Assembly (NCBI GenBank): GCA_040878185.1
Contig: JBBDMS010000050.1
Location: 1-64,000, forward strand
Direction of reading: 5' to 3'
Origin: JAWXBK01 sp040878185
Lineage (GTDB): Bacteria > Pseudomonadota > Alphaproteobacteria > Dongiales > Dongiaceae
Length of the DNA stretch: 64,000 bases
Shown here: piece by piece, positions 8,370 to 16,155 of the stretch
How positions within the stretch are numbered: position 1 is the first letter of the stretch
Layout: every line of letters starts with the position of its first letter
Translations under genes and position numbers: made by a program
The notes under the pieces: model-generated
Databases searched by the model: none
What the model was told of the DNA's origin: nothing
Seen by the model: only the letters and a program-made list of their open reading frames with translations

Positions 8370-9005
8370 CTAGGGTCGCTTGAGCAGGAACAGCGCCTGT
8401 TCGCCGAACAGGTTTGCAAGCCGCAGCGAGTGAATTCGCTGCGGCGCACCGTTCGCGGTGATCGCGATCGCGCGCTCGACCTCGACATCCATCTCCTCGC
8501 ACAGCGCGCGGAAGTCGGCGATCGTGCAGAAATGGATGTTCTCGGTATTGTACCATTTGGCCGGCAGCAGGTCGGTTTCCGGCATCCGCCCGTTGGCCGC
8601 GAGATGCCAGCGCACGCGCCAGTGGCCGAAATTGGGAAACGATACGATCGCGCGCCGCCCGATCCGCACCAAATGCTCGGTGACGGCGCGCGGATGGCGC
8701 GTTGCCTGCAGGGTCTGGCCCAGTACCACATAATCGAAGGCGTCGTCGGGATAGTCCTTGAGATCGGTATCGGCATCGCCCTGGACCACGGAGAGGCCGC
8801 GCGCGACGCAGGCATTCACGCCAGCCTGGCTGATTTCGACGCCACGCCCGTCGACCTGCTTGAAATGCGCGAGATACTCGAGCAGGGCGCCGTCGCCGCA
8901 GCCGACATCGAGCACGCGCGATTTTGGCTGGATAATATCGGCGATAAGCTGAAGGTCGACGCGGATCGTGTGATTGTTGCGCGTCCCGTTGCGGATCGTG
9001 TCCAT
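8370..9005 (-). CDS. metW: Methionine biosynthesis protein MetW
   Basis: This 211-residue MetW is the small methyltransferase-like partner of MetX. The SAM-type loop VLDVGCGDGALLEYL is at about residues 35-50, followed by GRGVEISQAGVNACVARGL and the family signatures DDAFDYVVLGQTLQ and ALFLLKRP at the end. Known biology: in proteobacteria MetW associates with MetX-type homoserine acyltransferases and is needed for full activity. Here it starts one base after the metX stop (TGA-C-ATG), so the two are co-transcribed and translationally coupled. Confidence 0.95.
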   Translation of the reverse strand: MDTIRNGTRNNHTIRVDLQLIADIIQPKSRVLDVGCGDGALLEYLAHFKQVDGRGVEISQAGVNACVARGLSVVQGDADTDLKDYPDDAFDYVVLGQTLQATRHPRAVTEHLVRIGRRAIVSFPNFGHWRVRWHLAANGRMPETDLLPAKWYNTENIHFCTIADFRALCEEMDVEVERAIAITANGAPQRIHSLRLANLFGEQALFLLKRP

Positions 9006-9006
9006 G

Positions 9007-10113
9007 TCAGGTGAGTCCGCGATGCTCGGCGCAGCCGGCGAGGAACCCGCGCAGCGTTGCGAAGAATTCCGGCTCGTCGAGCAGGAAGGCGTCGTGACCC
9101 TTGTCGCTCTCGACTTCGACGAAACTCACATTCGCCGCGACCGAATTGAGCGCATGAACGATCGCGCGATTCTCGCTGGTCGGGAACAGCCAGTCGCTGG
9201 TGAAGGAAACCACGCAGAAACGTACCGGCGTCTGGCGAAACGCATTCGCCAGAACGCCGCCATGTTCCGCGGCGAGATCGAAATAATCCATTGCGCGCGT
9301 GATATAGAGATAGGCGTTCGCGTCGAACCGTTCGACGAATGTCGAACCCTGATGCCGCAGATAGCTTTCGACCTGAAAATCGGCATCGAAGCCGAAGGTG
9401 ATAGCGTTGCGGTCCTGCAGGTTGCGGCCAAACTTGCGATGCAGCGCCGATTCCGAAAGATAGGTGATGTGCGCCGCCATGCGCGCGACCGAGAGGCCGC
9501 GTCCCGGTATGCGGCCTTCTTTCAGGTAATTGCCGCCGCACCAGTCCGGATCGGCCATGATCGCCTGGCGGCCGACTTCGTGGAACGCGATGTTTTGCGC
9601 GGAATGACGCGCGGCACAGGCGATCGGCACGGCCGAGAACACGCGCTCGGGATAAGCGGCCGCCCATTGTAGCACCTGCATGCCGCCCATCGAACCGCCG
9701 ATGACGCAGAACAGTTTGTCGATGCCGAGATGATCGAGCAGCCGCGCCTGCGCCCGCACCATGTCGGCAATGGTGATGACCGGGAAAGAAAGGCCCCAGG
9801 GTTCGCCGGTGGCGGGATCGATATCGCGCGGTCCGGTCGAGCCCATGCAGCCGCCCAGCACGTTCGCGCAGATGATGAAGAACCGGTCAGTGTCGAGCGG
9901 CTTGCCCGGTCCCACCATCATGTCCCACCAGCCGCTCTTGCCGGTCACCGGATGGCTGCCGATCAGATACTGGTCGCCGGTCAGGGCATGGCAGGCGAGG
10001 ATCGCATTGCTACGCTCGGCGTTCAGGCTGCCATAGGTCTGATAGGCGATCGCGAAGGGCGCCAGCGTCAGGCCGCAGTCGAGCGGCAGCGNNNNNNNNN
10101 NCGCTGAGGACAA
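9007..10113 (-). CDS. metX: Homoserine O-acyltransferase (MetX), N-terminus broken by a gap
   Basis: MetX transfers an acyl group to homoserine, the first committed step of methionine synthesis. The alpha/beta hydrolase nucleophile elbow is GGSMGGMQVLQW; LACHALTGDQYLIGSHP and the catalytic Asp/His pair (TSDWLFPTSE, DKGHDAFLLDEPEF) are intact. Ten N at 10092-10101 interrupt the first codons just before LPLDCGLTLAPFAIAYQTYG, and only a TTG (10113) opens the frame upstream, so the true start and a short N-terminal segment are unknown. metW follows. The acyl donor (acetyl or succinyl) cannot be decided by eye; the presence of metZ favours succinyl usage. Confidence 0.9.
   Translation of the reverse strand: MSSAXXXXLPLDCGLTLAPFAIAYQTYGSLNAERSNAILACHALTGDQYLIGSHPVTGKSGWWDMMVGPGKPLDTDRFFIICANVLGGCMGSTGPRDIDPATGEPWGLSFPVITIADMVRAQARLLDHLGIDKLFCVIGGSMGGMQVLQWAAAYPERVFSAVPIACAARHSAQNIAFHEVGRQAIMADPDWCGGNYLKEGRIPGRGLSVARMAAHITYLSESALHRKFGRNLQDRNAITFGFDADFQVESYLRHQGSTFVERFDANAYLYITRAMDYFDLAAEHGGVLANAFRQTPVRFCVVSFTSDWLFPTSENRAIVHALNSVAANVSFVEVESDKGHDAFLLDEPEFFATLRGFLAGCAEHRGLT
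10092..10101. other. Assembly gap of ten N
   Basis: Exactly ten N interrupt the metX N-terminus. The identical size of the second gap at 37879 suggests a fixed placeholder of unknown true length. Any start codon, leader or distance measured across it is unreliable. Confidence 0.95.
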
Positions 10114-10321
10114 TTCGCGGCTGAAGATCTTCCGGCCGCATCCGCGCGACCGGCTTCAGGGCCGGGCTGTCTGCCACGTTTTTTCTATGTCCCGTCTGGC
10201 CTTACTGGGTGCGCGATAGCTAGGGGCGGGGCCTGCGGAGTGTCAATGTTTTCTTTGCCTTTAAAGGCCCGAGCGACTATCACATGGGCCCCGATCCGAG
10301 CCCATTTTCGAGCCCCTTTGC
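10114..10321 (-). promoter_or_regulatory. metX / chorismate mutase intergenic region
   Basis: This divergent region has a perfect TTGACA on the minus strand (10241-10246) with a poor -10 (TAGCTA at 10217-10222, 18 bp spacing) pointing at metX. A small hairpin (CCGGC-6 nt-GCCGG at 10150-10165) is in its leader. No SAM-II riboswitch core (GATTTG plus GCTAAA) is visible here, unlike upstream of metZ. I see no clear plus-strand promoter for the chorismate mutase gene. Confidence 0.35.
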
Positions 10322-11221
10322 ATGGCCAAGAAGTCGGAAAGTCTGGACGATCTGCGCCGCCGGATCGACACGATCGACGATGCGCTGCATGACCTGCTGA
10401 TCGAGCGGGCCGAGATCGGCCGTCGTATCGGTGCGGTCAAGGGCGCCGGCCGCAATGGCGGTGCCGCCTGGCGACCGGGCCGCGAGGCCCAGGTGCTGCG
10501 CCGTCTGGCGGCACGCCATCGCGGGCCGCTGCCGAAGGCCGCTCTGGTCCGTATCTGGCGCGAATTGATGACGGCGTTCCTGCGACTGCAGGGCGGCTTC
10601 GCCGTCGCAGTGCAGGCCGGCGCCGACGATGGCGCCTGTCGCGAAGTTGCGCGCGACCATTTCGGCAGTCTGACCGCGATCCGTTCGCACGAGACATCGA
10701 TGCAGGTACTGCGCGAAGTCGGCGAAGGCCGTGCCGCGATCGGGGTTCTGCCGTTGCCGCAACAGGACGACACGCAGCCCTGGTGGCCGATGCTGCTCGC
10801 GAGCGATGCCGACCTGCCGCGCGTCATCGCGCGGTTGCCGTTTGTGCCGGGCGCATTGACCGGGTCGCCGCAGGAAGCGCTCGTGGTCGGCCGCGTGCCG
10901 CTCGAGAAGAGCGGTTCCGATCGCAGCCTGGTCGTGTTCGAACTCGGTGAAGAAGTAAGCCGCGCCGCGTTGCGCCGCCAATGCGAGGCGGCGGCTTTCG
11001 ATGCGACCTTCCTTCATCTCGGTTATGTTCCGGGCGAAGGGCGCTGGCTGCATCTCATCGATGTCGCCGGCTTCATCGAGCCGGACGACAAACGCCTCGA
11101 CGCGCTGCGCAAGGGCCTTGGCAGCCGCGCGCTGCATATCGTGCCGATCGGCGGCTATGCGGTGCCGCTGACGCTGGACGATCTCGACGCGGCCGGCACC
11201 GGCCAGGAGGCCGCGCAATGA
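10322..11221 (+). CDS. Chorismate mutase with degenerate prephenate-dehydratase-like C-terminus
   Basis: This 299-residue protein starts with an AroQ-type chorismate mutase helical domain (residues 1-90: LDDLRRRIDTIDDALHDLL, RIGAVKGA, PGREAQVLRRL), converting chorismate to prephenate. The rest resembles a shortened P-protein: a periplasmic-binding-like segment (VAVQAGADDGACREVARDHFG ... GRAAIGVLPL) and an ACT-like end (WLHLIDVAGFIEPDDKRLDAL). The central dehydratase lobe and the TRF-type catalytic motif are absent, so dehydratase activity is unlikely; phenylalanine sensing is a plausible residual role. Its stop overlaps the hisC start (ATGA), forming an operon with hisC-tyrA. Confidence 0.8.
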   Translation: MAKKSESLDDLRRRIDTIDDALHDLLIERAEIGRRIGAVKGAGRNGGAAWRPGREAQVLRRLAARHRGPLPKAALVRIWRELMTAFLRLQGGFAVAVQAGADDGACREVARDHFGSLTAIRSHETSMQVLREVGEGRAAIGVLPLPQQDDTQPWWPMLLASDADLPRVIARLPFVPGALTGSPQEALVVGRVPLEKSGSDRSLVVFELGEEVSRAALRRQCEAAAFDATFLHLGYVPGEGRWLHLIDVAGFIEPDDKRLDALRKGLGSRALHIVPIGGYAVPLTLDDLDAAGTGQEAAQ

Positions 11222-12297
11222 AACCCGTTCCGCGCCCCGGTATTCTCGACGTTGCGGCCTATGTCGGCGGCGAGCATTCGCTGCCGGGCGTCAATCGCGT
11301 GATCCGTCTTGCCTCGAACGAGAATCCGCTCGGGCCGAGCGAGAAGGCGATGGCGGCCTATCGCGACATGGCCTCGGAGCTGCATCGCTATCCCGATGGC
11401 GGTGCTGCGGCGCTGCGCCGTGCGCTGGGTGCCGCCTACAAGGTCGATCCGGCGCGCATCGTGTGCGGCGCCGGTTCGGACGAACTGATCGGGCTCCTGG
11501 TGCGTGCCTTTGCCGGCATCGGCGACGAAGTGCTGTACAGTCGCCATGGTTTTCTCATGTATGCGATTTCGGCGCGCACGGTCGGCGCGGTGCCGGTTGC
11601 GGCGCCCGAACGCGACATGCATGCGGATATCGACGCGCTGCTCGCCCATGTGACGCCGCGCACGAAGATCGTGTTTCTTGCCAATCCGAACAATCCGACC
11701 GGCACCTGGCTGCCGGCCGGCGAGGTCGAACGCCTGCGCCGTCATCTGCCGGAGAACGTGCTGCTGGTGATCGACGCGGCCTATGCCGAGTACATGGTTG
11801 AACCCGACTACGATCCCGGCGTGGGGCTGGTCGAGAGCCACGAGAACGTCGTGATGACGCGCACCTTCTCGAAGATCCACGGGCTCGCATCGCTGCGCAT
11901 CGGCTGGGCCTATTGCGCACCGGCGATCGCCGACATCCTGCATCGCGTGCGGGGGCCCTTCAACGTGTCGGCGCCGGCGCTGGCTGCGGCCGAAGCCGCG
12001 CTCGCCGATACTGCGCATGTCGAGCATTCGCGGTCGCACAATGCCAAATGGCGGCAGTGGTTTCTGGAAAAGCTCACCGCGCTCGGCTTCGAAGCCTGGC
12101 CGAGCGGCGGCAATTTCCTGCTGGTCCGCTTTCCCGATGTCGACGAGGCGGTTCGCCATCTGAACGGGCGCGGCGTCATTCCGCGGCGCATGGCGGCCTA
12201 TGGTTTGCCGGATTGCCTGCGCATCACCATCGGCACCGGCGAGGATATGGAAGCCGTCGTCGAGGCGCTGGCCGGACTGAAGGGCGGCGGGCGATGA
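11218..12297 (+). CDS. hisC: Histidinol-phosphate / aromatic aminotransferase
   Basis: This 359-residue class I/II PLP aminotransferase of the HisC family has LASNENPLGPSEKA near the N-terminus, AYAEYMVEPDYD, and the PLP-binding Lys219 in RTFSKIHGLASLRIGW, with the substrate-phosphate or carboxylate Arg near the C-terminus (PDCLRITIGT). Placed between chorismate mutase and prephenate dehydrogenase with ATGA overlaps on both sides, it is most likely used for tyrosine/phenylalanine transamination, perhaps with histidinol-phosphate as an additional substrate. The ATG at 11218 follows AGGAGG at about 8 nt. Confidence 0.92.
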   Translation: MKPVPRPGILDVAAYVGGEHSLPGVNRVIRLASNENPLGPSEKAMAAYRDMASELHRYPDGGAAALRRALGAAYKVDPARIVCGAGSDELIGLLVRAFAGIGDEVLYSRHGFLMYAISARTVGAVPVAAPERDMHADIDALLAHVTPRTKIVFLANPNNPTGTWLPAGEVERLRRHLPENVLLVIDAAYAEYMVEPDYDPGVGLVESHENVVMTRTFSKIHGLASLRIGWAYCAPAIADILHRVRGPFNVSAPALAAAEAALADTAHVEHSRSHNAKWRQWFLEKLTALGFEAWPSGGNFLLVRFPDVDEAVRHLNGRGVIPRRMAAYGLPDCLRITIGTGEDMEAVVEALAGLKGGGR

Positions 12298-13181
12298 GCG
12301 ACAAGGCGCTCTTCCCGCGCGTCGCCCTGATCGGGCTCGGGCTGATCGGCTCGTCGCTGAGCCATGCGATGCGGCGCGCCGGGCTTGCCGGCCATATCGC
12401 CGGCCATGCGCGCACGGCCGCCACGCGCGCCAAGGCGCTCGAACTCGGTCTTGTGGACAGCGTGCATGAGAGCGCCGCCGCTTGCGTCGAGGGCGCCGAT
12501 CTCGTCGTCGTCTGTACGCCGCTCGGCAGCTATGCCGCGATCGCGGCGGAAATCGGCAAGCATCTGAAACCGGGTGCGATCGTCTCCGATGTCGGATCGG
12601 TCAAAGAAGTGGTGGTCCGCGATTTCGGCCCGCATATCCCCGCGGGCGTGCATCTGGTGCCGGCGCATCCCGTCGCCGGAACGGAACATTCAGGTCCCGA
12701 ATCCGGCTTCGCCGAGTTGTTCGACGGACGCTGGACCATCGTCACGCCGCCGCCCGGTACGGACCAGGCGGCGATCGACAAGATCGTCGCGCTGTGGCGC
12801 GGCTGCGGCAGCGAGATCGAGATCATGGAACCGGGTCATCACGATCTCGTTCTCGCCATTACGTCGCATCTGCCGCATCTGATCGCCTACTGCATCGTCG
12901 GCACGGCGACCGGGCTCGAAGAAACGACGCAGCGCGAGGTGATCAAGTTCTCGGCCGGCGGTTTCCGCGATTTCACCCGTATCGCGGCCTCGGATCCGGT
13001 GATGTGGCGCGACGTGTTCCTCAATAATCGCGAGGCGGTGCTCGAAATGCTCGGGCGCTTCTCGGAAGATCTGACGGCGTTGCAGCGTGCCATCCGCTGG
13101 GGCGACGGCGACAAGCTGCAGGACGTGTTCACCCGCACGCGCGCCATCCGCCGCGGCATCATCGACGCCAAGCAGGCCTGA
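12294..13181 (+). CDS. tyrA: Prephenate/arogenate dehydrogenase
   Basis: This 295-residue NAD(P)-dependent dehydrogenase oxidatively decarboxylates prephenate or arogenate to the tyrosine precursor. It has the Rossmann motif GLGLIGSS at about residues 14-21, VSDVGSVKEVVV, the catalytic-region HPVAGTEHSGP, and a helical dimerisation domain with AITSHLPHLIAY and GGFRDFTRIA. No C-terminal ACT domain is present. It is the last gene of the chorismate mutase-hisC-tyrA operon (ATGA overlap) and converges on the DUF2125 gene with a 29-bp gap. Confidence 0.93.
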   Translation: MSDKALFPRVALIGLGLIGSSLSHAMRRAGLAGHIAGHARTAATRAKALELGLVDSVHESAAACVEGADLVVVCTPLGSYAAIAAEIGKHLKPGAIVSDVGSVKEVVVRDFGPHIPAGVHLVPAHPVAGTEHSGPESGFAELFDGRWTIVTPPPGTDQAAIDKIVALWRGCGSEIEIMEPGHHDLVLAITSHLPHLIAYCIVGTATGLEETTQREVIKFSAGGFRDFTRIAASDPVMWRDVFLNNREAVLEMLGRFSEDLTALQRAIRWGDGDKLQDVFTRTRAIRRGIIDAKQA

Positions 13182-13210
13182 CCGACGCGCCGATCTTCCT
13201 GCGCCGCCGT

Positions 13211-14263
13211 TCAGTTGCCGAACGGCGTCATCACCGAAGGCCAGTCGATCGGATCGAGCCGTCCGAACTTGATCGGACCGACCGACAGGGTTCGGTCCTG
13301 CAGCGTGACCGGCAGGGTCACTTCGGCCGGCCCGCCATCGTCGGGCGTGCGTTCTAGGGCGGAAAGCACGGTCTTGGCGAGCGCCGCCTGCTGCGTATCG
13401 ACCAGTCCCTGCGCGACCAGGATATCGATCGTGGCGGCGTGTCCGCTCAACGTCATCGACATCGCGCCTTCCGGCTGCAAAGCGGGATCGAGCGCAAAGG
13501 TGCCATCGCCCGAAAAACCAAGCGTGCCCCATTCGCCCTCGATCGCGTCGATCTCGATCGTGCCGCCCGCATCGCGCCATGTCTCCAGCGCATCGGCCGC
13601 ATCACCGGGCGGCATCGGTCCCATGATGCGTCCCTCGAAAGCGACATGTTCGATGCGATCGCCGAGCGGCAGGCCGGCCTCCGGCAACAGGAGGCCATCG
13701 AACCGGATGTCGACGCCGAGCAGCGGATCGCGATAGGTCGCCGGCGGTTCATCGGCGGGTGTTGCGCGAATGGCAAAGGAGTCGAAGGCGGTCGCAGCAC
13801 CGGCGGCATCGACCGCTCGGATATTTTCACCTTCCAGCGCCATCGCATCGAGGCCGCGCAAGCCGAAATCGAGCGTGCCGGTCAGCGCGTCGGCATCGAC
13901 GGTCCAGTTTTGGCCATCGGGCCCCGCGATAACGTGTGCGCCCGGCGCATCGAGTTCGATCGTCAGCGGATCGAAGGGCGAAGCCGATGCCTGGATGGTC
14001 GGGCCTTGCCAGTGCCAGCCGGCGGCCGACATCGCGTAGACGGGGCTGGCGATCTCGGCGCGGATCGCAAAGGGAAAACCGGAAAATACCGGCGGCTCGT
14101 ACGCGACCGTCTTGCCGAGCGCGCGTTCCCGCGCGGCCCAGTCGTCGAGCGCGATCTGGAAGCGGTCCGTCGCGAGTTGCCAATAGAAAAACCAGCCGAC
14201 GGCGATCGCCCCCAATGCGGTGGCGGCCATGACAAGGCGGAAGATTTTGCGGGTCGGCGACAT
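13211..14263 (-). CDS. DUF2125 family membrane-anchored protein
   Basis: This 350-residue protein has one N-terminal membrane helix (VMAATALGAIAVGWFFYW, about residues 11-28) and a large, presumably periplasmic beta-rich domain of the alphaproteobacterial DUF2125 family. Landmarks are PVFSGFPFAIRAEI, WHWQGPTIQASASPFDPLTIEL and DFGLRGLDAMALEGE. The function is unknown; the architecture recalls AsmA-like or lipid-handling periplasmic proteins, which is only a structural analogy. The start at 14263 places the helix normally; ATG 14308 and 14314 are alternatives, and none has a strong ribosome site. Confidence 0.75.
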   Translation of the reverse strand: MSPTRKIFRLVMAATALGAIAVGWFFYWQLATDRFQIALDDWAARERALGKTVAYEPPVFSGFPFAIRAEIASPVYAMSAAGWHWQGPTIQASASPFDPLTIELDAPGAHVIAGPDGQNWTVDADALTGTLDFGLRGLDAMALEGENIRAVDAAGAATAFDSFAIRATPADEPPATYRDPLLGVDIRFDGLLLPEAGLPLGDRIEHVAFEGRIMGPMPPGDAADALETWRDAGGTIEIDAIEGEWGTLGFSGDGTFALDPALQPEGAMSMTLSGHAATIDILVAQGLVDTQQAALAKTVLSALERTPDDGGPAEVTLPVTLQDRTLSVGPIKFGRLDPIDWPSVMTPFGN

Positions 14264-14401
14264 CGGCGCCGCGCACTTTATGGGTTGGGATCGGCGCCGT
14301 CGAGCCATCGTCATTGGCGGCTTGCCGTTGCGCGGCGGCCGCCTATGATGCCCCGCGACGTCGCAATCCCTCGCTTTCGAAACCGGCATCCGGAATCCGC
14401 A

Positions 14402-15322
14402 ATGACCGAACCTGGCGGCGACAAGACGAGTGCGCCCGCCGGACGAGACGCGGGCCGCCATGTCGATCTCGCGATGGCGTCGGTTCCGTTCGCTTTCGTG
14501 TTCCTGTGGGCGAGCGGCTATATCGTCGCCAAGTTCACGCTCGGCTACGCGGAACCGTTCACCATTCTGGTGATGCGGTTTTTCATGGTGTCGGCGATCT
14601 TCGCCGTGATCGCGCTCGCGACCGGGGCGCGCTGGCCCCGGCGCTGGTCCGAGGTCGGTCACCACATGCTGGTCGGCGTGCTGTTGCAGACGGTCTATCT
14701 CGGCGGCATCTATGCAGCACTGGCGCTCGGCATCTCCGCCGGCGTGAGTGCGCTGGTGATGGCATTGCAGCCGATCATCACCGCGGCCGTGGTCGGGCCG
14801 CTGTTCGGCGAGCGCGTCAGGACGCGGCAATGGCTCGGGCTGTTGCTCGGATTTGCCGGTGTCGCTCTGGTCGTCGCGAACAAGGTCGAGCTCGCGAATG
14901 GTGGCTGGGTGGGTCTGGGTTTCTGCATCGGCGGCCTCGCGGGCATCACCATCGCGACGCTGTATCAAAAGCATTTCGTGCGCAGCAGCGATCTTCGGAC
15001 GGCGCAGGCGATACAGTATTTCGCAGCCGGCATTGCGACCGCACCGATCGCATTCGGCCTCGGTCTCGGCACGGTCGACTGGAGCCTGCCGTTCCTGCTA
15101 GCGCTGGCGTGGCTCCTGCTGCCGCTTTCGGTCGGCACCTATACACTTTATCTGTGGCTGATCCGCCGCGATGCGGCGACCCGCGTGACGTCCTATCTTT
15201 ATCTGGTGCCGCCGGTGACGGCGCTCGCGGCCTGGCCGTTCTTTGGTGAAACGATGGGCCCGGTGGCGCTGGCCGGCATGGTCGTGGCGGTCGCGGGGGT
15301 GGCGTTGGTTGTGAGGAAATGA
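14402..15322 (+). CDS. EamA/DMT family transporter
   Basis: This is a 306-residue drug/metabolite transporter with two EamA repeats and about ten membrane helices, starting with VPFAFVFLWASGYIVAKFTL and the conserved ALQPIITAAVVGPLFGERV at the end of repeat one. The C-terminus reads PPVTALAAWPFFGETMGPVALAGMVVAVAGVALV. The N-terminal roughly 20 residues are polar, and an ATG at 14345 could extend it. The substrate is unknown. Its stop overlaps the ATG of the ChaC-like gene (ATGA), suggesting a two-gene unit. It is the intact paralogue type of the frameshifted transporter at 3776. Confidence 0.9.
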   Translation: MTEPGGDKTSAPAGRDAGRHVDLAMASVPFAFVFLWASGYIVAKFTLGYAEPFTILVMRFFMVSAIFAVIALATGARWPRRWSEVGHHMLVGVLLQTVYLGGIYAALALGISAGVSALVMALQPIITAAVVGPLFGERVRTRQWLGLLLGFAGVALVVANKVELANGGWVGLGFCIGGLAGITIATLYQKHFVRSSDLRTAQAIQYFAAGIATAPIAFGLGLGTVDWSLPFLLALAWLLLPLSVGTYTLYLWLIRRDAATRVTSYLYLVPPVTALAAWPFFGETMGPVALAGMVVAVAGVALVVRK

Positions 15323-15912
15323 GCGAATCGGATCTGATCGAAAGCCGGCGCTTCCACCCCCCCGAGGGCGAGGATTTCTGGATCTTCGCCTATGGTTCTC
15401 TGATGTGGCGGCCGGATTTTCCGCACCGGGCGATCGAACCGGCGCTGCTTTACGGTTATCACCGCGCCTTCTGCATCCGCTCGATACATTACCGCGGCAC
15501 GTCCGAACGGCCGGGCGTCGTGCTCGGCCTCGCGCGCGGCGGCTCCTGCATGGGGCGGGCGCTGCTGGTTGCGGCCGAGCATGGAAAAGAGGTTGCCGAC
15601 TATCTGCATGATCGCGAGATGATTACCGGCGTCTACCGGCCGCGCTGGCTCGATGTCCGGCTCGGCGCACGCGGGCAGGGGCCGCTCGCGCGCGCAGTCG
15701 CCTATGTCGCCGATGCCAAACATATCGAATTCTGCGGCGGCCTTGGCGAGGAGGAATTGGCGCGCATCATCGCTGGTGGCACCGGCACCAGCGGCACGAA
15801 CATCGATTATCTGGAATCGACCGTGCGGCATCTCGACCAACTCGGCATCCGCGAAAGTGGATTGCACCGGCTGCTGCGCCGCATTCACCGCGATGTCGGG
15901 GCGAAGCCCTAG
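15319..15912 (+). CDS. ChaC-like gamma-glutamylcyclotransferase
   Basis: This 197-residue protein of the ChaC/GGCT family cleaves glutathione to 5-oxoproline and Cys-Gly. The substrate loop FAYGSLMWRPDF is at about residue 25; the family blocks RGTSERPGVVLGLARGG and LHDREMITGVYRPRWLDV follow, the Glu of the latter being the expected general base, and the closing segment LDQLGIRESGLHRLLRRI is normal. It is coupled by ATGA overlap to the EamA transporter upstream, hinting at export or recycling of a gamma-glutamyl or dipeptide product, which is inference. Confidence 0.9.
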   Translation: MSESDLIESRRFHPPEGEDFWIFAYGSLMWRPDFPHRAIEPALLYGYHRAFCIRSIHYRGTSERPGVVLGLARGGSCMGRALLVAAEHGKEVADYLHDREMITGVYRPRWLDVRLGARGQGPLARAVAYVADAKHIEFCGGLGEEELARIIAGGTGTSGTNIDYLESTVRHLDQLGIRESGLHRLLRRIHRDVGAKP

Positions 15913-15915
15913 AAG

Positions 15916-16128
15916 TTAAGGCGCGGCCGTGCCGCCACTGAGCCAGCGATCGAGGATGCGATAGACCGCGCCGAAATCAACCGCCCAGAGAAACAGCAGT
16001 AGCCCGAAACAGGCGCCGAGCAGATAGACGTACCAGGGTTTGTCGGGCTGGAGTTTGCCGTTGCAGACGCTGCAGTGATCGGCGATGCGGCTGACCTTGG
16101 CGTTGCAGTGCGGGCAGGTTGCGGCCAT
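15916..16128 (-). CDS. Small zinc-ribbon membrane protein
   Basis: This 70-residue protein has an N-terminal zinc ribbon of two C-x2-C pairs (ATCPHCNAKV and DHCSVCNGKL) followed by one transmembrane helix (VYLLGACFGLLLFLWAV, about residues 34-50) and a short tail. It is encoded 27 bp downstream of nrdJ on the same strand. The function is unknown; such ribbon-plus-helix proteins are widespread. It converges on the ChaC-like gene with 3 bp between the stops. Confidence 0.72.
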   Translation of the reverse strand: MAATCPHCNAKVSRIADHCSVCNGKLQPDKPWYVYLLGACFGLLLFLWAVDFGAVYRILDRWLSGGTAAP

Positions 16129-16155
16129 GCGGCGGCGTTGCGATGGACCGGCCGG

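Noticed and set aside
10114..10321. Possible SAM-II riboswitch upstream of metX
   Set aside because: The leader lacks the GATTTG, pseudoknot and GCTAAA elements that are all present upstream of metZ; only a small unrelated hairpin is visible.
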